Assembly: GCA_027483505.1 (NCBI GenBank)
Contig: JAIXUP010000043.1
Location: forward strand, 1 to 54,442
DNA: 54,442 nucleotides
DNA from: Hyphomicrobiales bacterium
Lineage (GTDB): Bacteria > Pseudomonadota > Alphaproteobacteria > Rhizobiales > Beijerinckiaceae
Direction of reading: 5' to 3'
Shown: in pieces, positions 18,130-26,495 of the stretch
Numbering within the stretch: position 1 is the stretch's first letter
Layout: each line of letters starts with the position of its first letter
Position numbers and translations under genes: made by a program
The notes under the pieces: generated by a model
Told to the model about the DNA's origin: nothing
The model's database searches: none
Seen by the model: only the letters and a program-made list of their open reading frames with translations

Positions 18130-19557
18130 ATGCGCAAGAGCTTGCCCAAGGTACTACGCCGCTTCCGTCGCGATGAGCGCGGATTGGTCGCCTTCCTGTT
18201 CGCCTTCATGCTTCCTGCTGTCATGGGGCTGATTACGGTCGGCATCGACTACTCGATGGCGTCACGTGACCGCGTGCTGCTCCAGTCCGCCATTGACGGA
18301 GCGGCTCTCGCCGCCGCGCGTTCGCCGACGTTGACAGACCCGCAGATCGCCGCGCTCATCAACGCGCAGATTTTCGCGAACTATACCAACCAGGTGCAGC
18401 GCACGCCGGTCGTCAGCTACACGCGCGGCGACGGCGTGGTCGCTGTCACCGCCAGCGATCAGGTGCCGCGCCTGATGCCGCTGTTGCTGGTTCCCGATGG
18501 TTCGAACGTCGCAATCAATGCCAACTCCGAAGTCCGCTGGGGCGTCCGCAATGTCGAAATCGCGCTGGTGCTGGACAACACCGGGTCGATGGCGAGCAGC
18601 AACAAGATGACCGAACTCAAGCGCGCGCTTTGCGGGGATCCCAATTGCCCGTCCGGCGCTCAGTCGAGCGGCTTCGTCAAGATCATCAAGGATGCGGCCA
18701 CCCGCGACAATCAGTTCCGTGTTGGCCTCGTGCCCTTTGACACCGTGGTCCGGATGCCGATGAGCATCCAGCAGGAAGTCAACTCCGGTGTCATGACGGC
18801 CGCGACCTTCCCGGCGCGCACTGGCAGCGGCTACTGCTCGCACGCCTCGATTTCGAGCAGTGCGCAGCGTTATCGCTGGTTCCGCTTCGCCGCTCGCGAC
18901 AAGGATGCGACGGCGGGCAGCCGCAACGCCTCGAATGTGTCCGTGGGCACGGGCTGCGGCACAGGACGGGCGACTCCTGCAAACTGGCAGGGCTGCGTCT
19001 GGGATCGTGACATGGACTTCAATCTCGATGCGTCCGATGCGCTGCCGGAGATGCCGGTTCTCGCCGATCTCCACCCGGCCGTGAACTGCAGGACCAACGC
19101 GCTTGCCCGCATCATGCCGCTGGCCGACATCCGCACCTCCGACGATGACCTCATCAGGGGGATGCGGTCCATGACTCCATCCGGCAACACCAACCTCACC
19201 ATCGGCATCAACTGGGGCGCGGCCATCCTGTCGGCGGCGGAGCCCTTCACCGAGGCCGCCGTGCGCGACGGTGACGTCAGCAAGTTCATGATCCTGCTGA
19301 CGGACGGCGAGAACACGGAAAGCAAGCACTCATCGACGTCCAATTCGATCGACACGCGCGCCCTTGCCGCCTGCACGGCCGCCAAGGCACAGGGCACCAC
19401 GATTTACGCGATCCGCGTCATCGACGGCGACCGGGCGCTGCTGTCGCAGTGCGCCACCAGCTCAATGCACTACAAGGAAGTGAACAACGCTGCCGAACTG
19501 ACGCCGGTGTTCGAGAAGATCGCCCGCGAGATCGGCGCGCTGAGGATTTCCCGCTGA
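18130..19557 (+). CDS. TadG-like pilus-assembly protein with VWA domain
   Basis: Begins with a TadE/TadG-type N-terminus: a basic stretch, then DERGLVAFLFAFMLPAVMGL as a single membrane helix, followed by DGAALAAAR. A von Willebrand A domain starts around residue 140 with a MIDAS motif (ALVLDNTGSM) and later ILLTDGENT. There are several Cys in the middle (GTGCGTG, WQGC). Total length is 475 residues from ATG 18130; a GTG lies one codon before. It is probably anchored in the inner membrane with the VWA part outside. No other tad/flp genes flank it, so it is an orphan copy. Confidence 0.82.
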   Translation: MRKSLPKVLRRFRRDERGLVAFLFAFMLPAVMGLITVGIDYSMASRDRVLLQSAIDGAALAAARSPTLTDPQIAALINAQIFANYTNQVQRTPVVSYTRGDGVVAVTASDQVPRLMPLLLVPDGSNVAINANSEVRWGVRNVEIALVLDNTGSMASSNKMTELKRALCGDPNCPSGAQSSGFVKIIKDAATRDNQFRVGLVPFDTVVRMPMSIQQEVNSGVMTAATFPARTGSGYCSHASISSSAQRYRWFRFAARDKDATAGSRNASNVSVGTGCGTGRATPANWQGCVWDRDMDFNLDASDALPEMPVLADLHPAVNCRTNALARIMPLADIRTSDDDLIRGMRSMTPSGNTNLTIGINWGAAILSAAEPFTEAAVRDGDVSKFMILLTDGENTESKHSSTSNSIDTRALAACTAAKAQGTTIYAIRVIDGDRALLSQCATSSMHYKEVNNAAELTPVFEKIAREIGALRISR

Positions 19558-19578
19558 CGTCCGCTTCAGTCCAGCCGG

Positions 19579-20391
19579 TCACTGATCGACCGGTTGGACG
19601 GTGACCGTCGCGCTGGTCTTCTCACCGCCGCCGCCGACGCGCGAGAGACGGATCGGGGCGGTGTCGGCCTGATCGAGACCGACCGCGACACGGACATGGG
19701 CCTCGGTCGGACACAGGTTGACGGACGGATCAAAACCGATCCAGCCATAGTCTTCGACCCAAGCCTCCGCCCAGGCGTGGCGGCGGGCGTCTTTGCCCGC
19801 AGGCGCATCCCCCGCCACATAGCCTTCGACAAAACGTACCGGATGTCCCATCGCGCGGGCGCAGCCGCAGATGATGTGGGCCAGGTCGCCTGCCGTGCCC
19901 TTGCGGGCCGCAAAGGCGTCGCAGGCACGTACTGGACTCTCCGTCAGGCCGTCCTCCAGTTTCACCTCGCTGTGGATTGTATCCATCAGCGCGTGGAGTT
20001 GCTCCAGCGCGCCGCCACCGGCGCGTGCCAGTTTGCGCGCAAGAAGCTGCATGGCTTCGTCCGGCTGGGTGAGGCCGGTGTCGCGGCGATAAACCTCCAG
20101 CGGCATTGGTTCAGCCGCGCCGCGGACAAAGCCGGTCACGTCAACCGTTTCGACGACTCCGTGGACACGCAGGGTAAAGCCGTCGAACGGTCCGTCGGCC
20201 TGAAAGTGGTGGACACGGTTGCCAAAGGCGTCTTCTCCTGACCGCAGCCGCCCGTCCACAGAGGCGTCGATCCGCCACGAGACGATAACCTGACCTTCAT
20301 GGTCGCGCGGCATCACGCGCAGCGCCTGCAGCACCGAGCGGACGGGCTGATCATAGGCGAAACTGGTTTCGTGCGAGATCTTGATGCGCAA
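19579..20391 (-). CDS. transglutaminase-like protein lacking the catalytic Cys
   Basis: Transglutaminase-like protein of 270 residues with the N-terminal domain typical of alpha-E/ATP-grasp operons (RIKISHETSFAYDQPVRS). No ATG fits. The TTG at 20391 directly precedes the conserved N-terminus and has GGAAAC upstream. The His (HAWAE, H205) and Asp (GFDPS, D221) of the usual triad are present. The nucleophile position, normally GVCQD, reads GTAGD, so Cys is Ala at residue 167 (codon 19891-19893). Nearby Cys occur at residues 175 and 177. It is the last gene of the three-gene operon, 31 bp after the alpha-E gene. Activity is doubtful or non-canonical. Confidence 0.85.
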   Translation of the reverse strand: MRIKISHETSFAYDQPVRSVLQALRVMPRDHEGQVIVSWRIDASVDGRLRSGEDAFGNRVHHFQADGPFDGFTLRVHGVVETVDVTGFVRGAAEPMPLEVYRRDTGLTQPDEAMQLLARKLARAGGGALEQLHALMDTIHSEVKLEDGLTESPVRACDAFAARKGTAGDLAHIICGCARAMGHPVRFVEGYVAGDAPAGKDARRHAWAEAWVEDYGWIGFDPSVNLCPTEAHVRVAVGLDQADTAPIRLSRVGGGGEKTSATVTVQPVDQ

Positions 20392-20422
20392 GGGCTTGTT
20401 TCCAGAACCGACCTGCCGGGCG

Positions 20423-21364
20423 TCAGACGAGATACTGATCGGAGATGGTGCTGCCGAGCCGGTTGTTGTCGTTGATGAAGTCGGTGATGAACTCGTGTAG
20501 GCCGTGATCATAGATGTCCGTGATCTTGCGGTTGGCCAAGGTGCTGAGCGTCTTGCGGGCCATGCGCTGGGCCGGTCCCTGACGGCTGTAGGAATCACCG
20601 ATCGCATCGAGAAAGCGGCTGATGTTCTCGTAGCAACTGGCCAGGGAGCGCGGCATCTGCCGGTTGAAGATCAGCAGGTCTGCGACCAGCCAGGGCTTGA
20701 TCGACTCGCGGTAGACCCAATGATACGCGGTCAGGGCCGAGACCTCGCGCAGGATCGTGGTCCACTGGAAATAGTCGAGCGAGCCGCCGACCTTCTCCGT
20801 TTCGGGCAGCAGCACATGGTACTTCACGTCCAGGATGCGGGCGGTATTGTCTGCCCGCTCCACATAGACGCCAAGCCGCGAGAACCAGTAGGCGTCGGAG
20901 CGCAGCATGGTCCGGTAGGCCGAGCCGTCGAAGGTCAGCGAGAGCGATTTGACGAATTCAATGAAGCGGCCGTAATCGTCGCGCGTCAGCTTCTTGCCGT
21001 CATATTTCTTCAGCTCGAGCCAGGCGCCGTTGAGCGCGTCCCACATTTCGGAGGTCAGCGCCGTGCGTACGGCGCGTGCGTTCGAGCGGGCGACCTCGAT
21101 GCAGTTGCGGATGGAAGAGGGGTTGTCCGGGCTGAAGCAGAGGAAATGATGCACACTGCTTTCGGTCGCGGTGTCGTGGTGCTTCAGGAAGATCTCGCCG
21201 CAACCGGCTGTCTTCACGGCGCTGATCCATTCGGAAGCTGCCCCGCCATAGCTTGACGGCAGGTTCGACAGGCGTGTCGTCGCCTCCAGGATGCGGGCAA
21301 GGTATTCGGCGCGCTCGACGTAGCGCGAGACCCAGTAGAGGCTGTCGGCAGTGCGGGAGAGCAT
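20423..21364 (-). CDS. alpha-E domain-containing protein
   Basis: An all-helical Alpha-E family protein (313 residues) of unknown biochemical role. The opening LSRTADSLYWVSRYVERAEYLAR, given here as LSRTADSLYW plus RYVERAEYLAR, is the family signature. A second related motif is YWFSRLGVYVERADNTAR, so the protein appears to be built from a duplicated helical unit. It sits between the circularly permuted ATP-grasp gene (15 bp upstream) and the transglutaminase-like gene. Such operons have been predicted by comparative genomics to form amide bonds in peptide-like products, but no substrate is established. Confidence 0.9.
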   Translation of the reverse strand: MLSRTADSLYWVSRYVERAEYLARILEATTRLSNLPSSYGGAASEWISAVKTAGCGEIFLKHHDTATESSVHHFLCFSPDNPSSIRNCIEVARSNARAVRTALTSEMWDALNGAWLELKKYDGKKLTRDDYGRFIEFVKSLSLTFDGSAYRTMLRSDAYWFSRLGVYVERADNTARILDVKYHVLLPETEKVGGSLDYFQWTTILREVSALTAYHWVYRESIKPWLVADLLIFNRQMPRSLASCYENISRFLDAIGDSYSRQGPAQRMARKTLSTLANRKITDIYDHGLHEFITDFINDNNRLGSTISDQYLV

Positions 21365-21379
21365 GTCAGTAATCCTGTC

Positions 21380-22795
21380 TCACGCGTCCAGAACCCAGGT
21401 GTCCTTGGTCCCGCCGCCCTGGCTGGAATTGACCACCAGCGAGCCGTCCTTGAGCGCCACCCGCGTCAGGCCGCCGGGGACGCATCGGATGCCGTCCGAG
21501 CCGGTCAGCACGAACGGCCTCAGGTCGACGTGGCGCGGGGCAACGCCGGAGGCGACGAAGGTCGGGCAGGTCGACAAGGCCAGCGTCGGCTGCGCAATGA
21601 AGCCTTCCGGCTCGTGCTTGAGCTTCTTGCGGAAGGTCTCGATCTGGGCCTTGGAGGCATGTGGGCCAACCAGCATGCCGTATCCGCCCGAGCCGTTCAC
21701 CTCCTTGACGACAAGGTCGCCGAGATTGTCCAGCACATATTTCAGCGCGTCCGGCTCGCGGCAGCGGAAGGTCGGCACGTTCTTCAGCACCGGCTCCTCG
21801 CCGGTATAGAACTTCACGATCTCCGGCATGTAGCTGTAGACGGCCTTGTCATCGGAGACGCCGGTTCCGACGGCATTGGTCAGCGTCACGTTGCCGGCCT
21901 TGTAGGCGCTGATCAGGCCGGGCACGCCAAGCACCGAATCGGCCCGGAAGGCGAGGGGGTCGATGTAGTCGTCGTCGATGCGGCGGTAGATCACGTCGAC
22001 CCGCTTTGGTCCCTGCGTCGTGCGCATGTAGACGATCTCGTCGCGCACGAAGAGGTCCGAACCCTCGACCAGTTCGATGCCGAGCTTGTCGGCGAGGAAC
22101 GAGTGTTCATAGAAGGCCGAATTGAACTGCCCCGGGGTCAGCAAGACGACATTAGGGTCCTTGGCGGCCGTGCGCGGGGCGAGCGAGCGCAAGGTGGCCA
22201 GCAGCGCGTCGGGATAGTTCTCGACCGGCGCGACGCGATGCTGGGCGAACAGTTCGGGAAACAGCCGCAGCATGACCTCGCGGTTTTCCAGCATGTAGGA
22301 CACGCCGGACGGGGTGCGCGCGTTATCCTCCAGGACATAGAAATTGTCCGCGTCGACGCGCACGATGTCGATGCCGGCGATGTGCACATACAGGTCGTGA
22401 GGGACCGGCTGGTTGATCATCTGCAGGCAATAGCCCGCGTTGCGGTAGATCAGGTCGTCCGGAATGATGCCCGCCTTCAGGCATTCCTTCGGCCCGTAGA
22501 TGTCCTTCAGGAACATGTTCAGCGCGCTGACGCGCTGGCGCAGGCCGCGATCGAGAGTCGCCCATTCCGGCCCCGTGATGACCCGCGGGATGATGTCGAA
22601 GGGGATCAGCCGCTCGGTCGACTGCTCGTCGCCGTAAACCGCGAAGGTGATGCCGATCCGGCGGAAGAAGACATCCGCCTGGCTGCGCCGGGTGCTGAAC
22701 TCCTCAGGGGGGGTGGTCTTCAGCCAGGTCTCGAGCTTTGCATAGGCATCGCGCGTTGCCCCGTCAAAACCACTCATCTCATCAAACGCGGCCAT
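21380..22795 (-). CDS. circularly permuted type 2 ATP-grasp protein
   Basis: ATP-grasp ligase-like protein of 471 residues, DUF404/DUF407 type. Motifs are LTPGQFNSAFYEHSFLA, DVIYRRIDDDYIDP, the nucleotide-binding LVVKEVNGSGGYGML, and the C-terminal GGLTRVALKDGSLVVNSS. The family is thought to be an ATP-dependent carboxylate-amine ligase. The frame opens at 22813, but the sixth codon after that (ATG 22795, MAAFDEMSG) matches the usual N-terminus. It is the first gene of the ATP-grasp/alpha-E/transglutaminase operon. Cytoplasmic; substrate unknown. Confidence 0.92.
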   Translation of the reverse strand: MAAFDEMSGFDGATRDAYAKLETWLKTTPPEEFSTRRSQADVFFRRIGITFAVYGDEQSTERLIPFDIIPRVITGPEWATLDRGLRQRVSALNMFLKDIYGPKECLKAGIIPDDLIYRNAGYCLQMINQPVPHDLYVHIAGIDIVRVDADNFYVLEDNARTPSGVSYMLENREVMLRLFPELFAQHRVAPVENYPDALLATLRSLAPRTAAKDPNVVLLTPGQFNSAFYEHSFLADKLGIELVEGSDLFVRDEIVYMRTTQGPKRVDVIYRRIDDDYIDPLAFRADSVLGVPGLISAYKAGNVTLTNAVGTGVSDDKAVYSYMPEIVKFYTGEEPVLKNVPTFRCREPDALKYVLDNLGDLVVKEVNGSGGYGMLVGPHASKAQIETFRKKLKHEPEGFIAQPTLALSTCPTFVASGVAPRHVDLRPFVLTGSDGIRCVPGGLTRVALKDGSLVVNSSQGGGTKDTWVLDA

Positions 22796-22953
22796 ACGGC
22801 AGTTCGCCCCCAATGCATCGGCTTCTTGTTAGCCTGACTGTGACAGGCAAAAACAAGGCCAGCAAGGGGCAATATCAGCGATGGTCAGGGTTGTTTGCCA
22901 CGCAGCCCGCCCGCCGCTAGCCTTGGCGGATTCCTCCAGCCCAAGGCTCCGAC

Positions 22954-23331
22954 ATGCGTCCATCCCACGACACGACCTCGATGCTGATCACCTTCCTGTA
23001 CTATGCCGACCTTCCGCGGGCGATGGCGTTCTACGAGGATCTCCTCGGTCTGCCGCTGGCGATCGACCAAGGTTGGTCGAAGATCTACAAGGTGACGGAG
23101 GGGGGCTATGTCGGGCTGGTCGACGAGGCTCACGGCAGCCACAAGGCGCATCCCGTCAAACCCGTCCAGGTGTGCCTGCGGGTCGGCGATGTCGACGCCT
23201 GGTGCGCCTATCTGAAAGGGCGCGGCGTCATCATGACCAAGGGGCCAAAGGACGTGCCGTCGCTCGGAATCCGGGTGATCGTGTTCAATGACCCGGAGGG
23301 CTACCAGATCGAAATCCAGTCGGTCCTGTAG
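22954..23331 (+). CDS. VOC-family (glyoxalase-like) protein
   Basis: Small single-domain vicinal-oxygen-chelate protein of 125 residues. It has FLYYADLPRAMAFYEDLLGLP at the start (two short pieces, FLYYADLPRA and FYEDLLGLP) and FNDPEGYQIEIQ at the end, the classical beta-alpha-beta-beta-beta pattern. The final Glu of YQIEIQ is a usual metal ligand. Members include glyoxalases, dioxygenases and antibiotic-binding proteins, so no reaction can be assigned. It stands alone, with weak AAGG before ATG 22954. ATG 22981 is possible but has no ribosome-binding site. Confidence 0.8.
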   Translation: MRPSHDTTSMLITFLYYADLPRAMAFYEDLLGLPLAIDQGWSKIYKVTEGGYVGLVDEAHGSHKAHPVKPVQVCLRVGDVDAWCAYLKGRGVIMTKGPKDVPSLGIRVIVFNDPEGYQIEIQSVL

Positions 23332-23409
23332 TCCGGCAAGATCGGCGCCCTCGTCCAGTGTGCGGCACAGCGGGTGACAGGCTGCTGGTCAGTCGGGGCC
23401 ATGCCGAGC

Positions 23410-24570
23410 CTAGAAGATGCCGGGATCGGGCGTGTATTTCGCCAACTTGTCCCGGTCGATCTCGACCCCGAGGCCCGGCTTGTCCGGAATGGTGAGGTCG
23501 CCGTTTTCGTCGAGCACGAAGGGCTCGGCCAGGATGCCGTCGACATAGGGGCTGCCGCCGATGAACTCGACCAGATCCACGCCGGGGAAGGCCGCGGCCA
23601 TCTGAAGGTCGGCGGCCACTCCCAGCGCCGTGTTCCAGCCGTGGCCGACATAGCGGATGCCGTGATCCTGGGCCATCCAGACGATGCGGCGCTGCTCGCT
23701 GATGCCGCCGACCTTGGTGACATCGGGTTGGATGATGTCGAAGGCGCCGCGGCTGAGCCAGGGCATGAAGCTCTGGCGCCGGGTCAGCACCTCTCCGCCG
23801 GCGATCGGGACAGGGCTTGCCCGCCGTAGGTCGCAATAATCATCGATCGCGTCCGGCTTCAGCGCTTCCTCGAACCAGCCGACATTGTAGTCCTTCAGCA
23901 TCTCGGCCGTGCGCATGGCCCATTTCAGCCCGTGCGGCCAATGGGCGTCGCTGGCCCCGGCATCCACGAACAGCTGGGAGTCCGCGCCGATGCCCTCGCG
24001 CGCGGCCCGAACGATGGCCTCGTCCAGTCGGGTGTCATGGGCGCGACCGAACGGGCCCCAACCGATCTTGAATGCGCGGAAGCCCTTGGCATGATAGCCA
24101 GCGACCACGTCGCGCATCAGCGCCGGCTCCTCCATCAGCAAGGAGCAGTAGGGCTTAACCTTGGTGCGGTAATTGCCGCCCAGCAACTGGCTGACCGGAA
24201 GACCGGTGGCCTTGCCGAGAATGTCCCACATCGCGATGTCGATGCCGCTGATCGTGTGGGTGAGCGTGCCGCCGCGGCCCATCCAGAAGGTGTTCTGGTG
24301 CAGCTTCTCGGTCACCCGTTCAGGCTCCAGCGCATTCTCGCCGATCAGCAGCGGCTCGAGAACCTTCAGGCCCGCCTGCGCCAGCCGACCGTCTGTGAAC
24401 ACGCTGCCATAGCCGGTGATGCCGGCGTCGGTGTGGATGGCGATCAGGGCGTGGATGGAATCCTCCGGCCTGATTTCGTTCGACCAGCCGCCCTTGGGGC
24501 TTTCGCCGAAGAGGGGCGCGGCGGCGACCCGGACGATCCGGACCGGAGCCAGTCTCGTTGGAGTGGGCAT
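23410..24570 (-). CDS. enolase-superfamily enzyme (mandelate racemase/MLE type), copy 1
   Basis: Probable sugar-acid or hydroxy-acid dehydratase/epimerase of 386 residues. An N-terminal capping domain precedes a TIM barrel. Metal ligands by motif are D203 (FVDAG), E234 (WFEEAL) and E260 (AGGEVL). The acid/base dyad is D283 (QPDVTKVGG) and H310 (YVGHGW). The strand-2 Lys is K168 in FKIGWGPFG, where the second Lys of the usual KxK is Gly. The start lies just after the GntR gene stop, with GGAG inside the end of that gene, so regulator and enzyme are co-transcribed. A paralogue with the same GWGP signature is at 27992. Confidence 0.9.
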   Translation of the reverse strand: MPTPTRLAPVRIVRVAAAPLFGESPKGGWSNEIRPEDSIHALIAIHTDAGITGYGSVFTDGRLAQAGLKVLEPLLIGENALEPERVTEKLHQNTFWMGRGGTLTHTISGIDIAMWDILGKATGLPVSQLLGGNYRTKVKPYCSLLMEEPALMRDVVAGYHAKGFRAFKIGWGPFGRAHDTRLDEAIVRAAREGIGADSQLFVDAGASDAHWPHGLKWAMRTAEMLKDYNVGWFEEALKPDAIDDYCDLRRASPVPIAGGEVLTRRQSFMPWLSRGAFDIIQPDVTKVGGISEQRRIVWMAQDHGIRYVGHGWNTALGVAADLQMAAAFPGVDLVEFIGGSPYVDGILAEPFVLDENGDLTIPDKPGLGVEIDRDKLAKYTPDPGIF

Positions 24571-24571
24571 G

Positions 24572-25318
24572 TCAGGCTCCTGTGTCTCGCGCCTTGCGGC
24601 GGGCCTCCTGGATCGCTTCGTAATCCACGGCCAGATTCATCACGGTGATGTGGTCGTGCAGGGCCGCCGTGATCGCCGGCTTGTCGCCGGTCGACAGCAC
24701 CGCCAGGAGGTCATGATGTTCCTGCACGATGGCGGACATGGGTTTGCCGAGGGTCGCAAGCCCGAACACGATGGTGAGTTGCCGCGCCAGCGTTTCCCAC
24801 AGATCAAGCACGACATTGTTGCCGCCCAGGCCACAAAGGGCGCGATGGAAGGCCGTATCGGCGGCGGCGAGACCATAGGCATCGCCGCGCGCTGCGGTCA
24901 GTTCCATCTGGCTGATGGCGGCGGCGAGGGGCGCTATCCAGTCGCCGCGGTGATGCCCGGCGTCGACGGCACGGTGGGCGGCGCTGGTCTCCAGCGCTGT
25001 GCGCGCTTCGACGAGGTCCTGCACCCAGCCATTGGTCAGGGGTCTCAGCCGGATGCCCTTGTAGGGCTGGTTAACGGCGATGCCGCTGCTTTCTAGCAGC
25101 CTGAGCGCCTCACGGACCGGAACGCGGCTGACGCCGAGCTTGCGGGCCAGATCGGCCTCGACGATGCGGTCGCCCGGCAGGATCACGCCGCGCGCGGCCT
25201 GCGAGACCACCGCCTCGACGACGCGGTCGACCAGCGTCTGCGGCTGCAGTTTCTGCCAGTCGGTCTCGTCGCCCGGCGAGGGCGCGAGAGCGAGGTTGGA
25301 GCGCACATGGCGGTTCAT
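24572..25318 (-). CDS. GntR/FCD-family transcriptional regulator
   Basis: Winged-helix repressor-type regulator of 248 residues. The HTH region (about residues 25-95) has VVSQAARGVILPGDRIVE, LGVSRVPVREALRLLESSG and a wing ending GIRL. The C-terminal FCD effector domain has ADTAFHRALCGLGGN and HHDLLAVLSTGD, with His/Asp residues that commonly bind a metal and a carboxylate ligand. The frame is open far upstream, but ATG 25318 fits the family length. It is divergent from the DoeB-like catabolic operon across a 123-bp spacer holding a GntR-type operator. It most likely represses both directions until a pathway intermediate binds. Confidence 0.92.
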   Translation of the reverse strand: MNRHVRSNLALAPSPGDETDWQKLQPQTLVDRVVEAVVSQAARGVILPGDRIVEADLARKLGVSRVPVREALRLLESSGIAVNQPYKGIRLRPLTNGWVQDLVEARTALETSAAHRAVDAGHHRGDWIAPLAAAISQMELTAARGDAYGLAAADTAFHRALCGLGGNNVVLDLWETLARQLTIVFGLATLGKPMSAIVQEHHDLLAVLSTGDKPAITAALHDHITVMNLAVDYEAIQEARRKARDTGA

Positions 25319-25359
25319 GCGTGTCTGACTATGCGATTCTCGGTCGCCTGAGAGCAGGC

Positions 25360-25393
25360 TTGACAACATCGTAGATCGTATACAATCATACGA
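25360..25393 (+). promoter_or_regulatory. promoter and GntR-type operator of the catabolic operon
   Basis: TTGACA at 25360-25365 is a perfect -35. A -10-like TACAAT lies at 25381-25386 (15-bp spacing, or CAATCA at 17). Over this -10 is a palindrome ATCGTATACAAT (25375-25386, core GTATAC), the form recognised by many FCD-type GntR regulators. A longer inverted repeat TCGTAT-N6-ATACGA (25376-25393) is also present. The position, over the -10 and between the divergent gntR and operon genes, predicts repression. Confidence 0.65.
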
Positions 25394-25441
25394 AACGGAG
25401 TTCAACAAGCGTCTTTCCGTCCCCTGAAAAGGAACAACTCC

Positions 25442-26482
25442 ATGGCTGCCGCCGTCGTGAAAAGCCGCATCCAATGTGCCGTCGATTTTGACAGGGAAGG
25501 GCGGCAGGCCGCCTATCTGCGCGCGCCGCTGTCGCGCAATACCTCGGGCTGGGGGGCGGTCGAGATTCCGATCATCGTGCTCAAGAACGGCAAGGGTCCG
25601 ACGGTGCTGTTCACCGGCGGCGTGCATGGCGACGAGTATGAAGGCCCTATCGCGATCTCGAAGCTCGCACGGCGTCTGGACCCGGCGCAGATCCAGGGCC
25701 GCGTGATCCTCATGCCGGCAGTGAACATGCCGGCTGTCCTCGCCGATGTGCGGCTCTCGCCGGTGGACGGGCGCGACATCAACCGCTGCTTTCCGGGCAA
25801 TCCGCGCGGCACATTCTCCGAGATGCTGGCGCATTTCATGGACAGCGTGCTGCTGCCCCATGTCGATTTATCGGTGGACCTTCACACCGCCGGACATTCC
25901 ATGGAGTCGGCGCTGTCGACCAACATGCACTATGTCGAGGATGCCGCCATCCGGGATCGGACGATGGCCATGGCGGCAGCTTTCGGAGCGCCCTACAACG
26001 CGGTGTTCTGGGGGGTCGACGAGGGCGCGACCTTCACCTCTTCGGTCGAGCGGCAGGGCAAGATTTCGGTTGGCACGGAGCTGGGCGGCTGGGGGCGCGT
26101 CAACATCGAAGGGGTACGGATTGGCGAGCGCGGGCTGACCAATGTGCTCAAGGCGTGCGGCGTGATGGAGGGCAAGCCTGATACGGTGCAGCGCGACGGC
26201 TCGCCGGCCACGCGCCACATGATGGTGAAGGACCCCGGCAACTTCCTGTTCGCCCGGCACGCGGCAACCTATGAGCCGATGAATCTTGCGGGCGAGGTCG
26301 TGCACGCCGGCGAGCTGGCGGGACGGCTGCATTTCATCGAGGACATCGACCGCGACCCGGTGGAGGTCCGCTACGCCACCAGCGGCGTGCTGTGGATGGC
26401 TCCGGGGCCGGGCAGGGTGCAGCGCGGGGACTGCATCGGCGTCGTGATGCAGGACTATGATCCGGTTGCGGCCGCTTCATGA
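25442..26482 (+). CDS. succinylglutamate desuccinylase/aspartoacylase-family (DoeB-like) deacylase
   Basis: Zinc-dependent M14-like amidohydrolase of 346 residues that removes an acyl group from an N-acyl amino acid or amine. DoeB (N-acetyl-diaminobutyrate deacetylase of ectoine breakdown) is the nearest named relative by memory. Zinc ligands are H62 and E65 (GGVHGDEYEG) and H148 (VDLHTAG); the catalytic Glu is E213 (GTELGGWG). The C-terminal 100 residues form the beta domain found in DoeB-type members. Other doe/eut ectoine genes are absent, so the substrate is probably different. First gene of the operon, with AAGGA before the ATG. Confidence 0.85.
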   Translation: MAAAVVKSRIQCAVDFDREGRQAAYLRAPLSRNTSGWGAVEIPIIVLKNGKGPTVLFTGGVHGDEYEGPIAISKLARRLDPAQIQGRVILMPAVNMPAVLADVRLSPVDGRDINRCFPGNPRGTFSEMLAHFMDSVLLPHVDLSVDLHTAGHSMESALSTNMHYVEDAAIRDRTMAMAAAFGAPYNAVFWGVDEGATFTSSVERQGKISVGTELGGWGRVNIEGVRIGERGLTNVLKACGVMEGKPDTVQRDGSPATRHMMVKDPGNFLFARHAATYEPMNLAGEVVHAGELAGRLHFIEDIDRDPVEVRYATSGVLWMAPGPGRVQRGDCIGVVMQDYDPVAAAS

Positions 26483-26495
26483 TGGACGCGCCACG

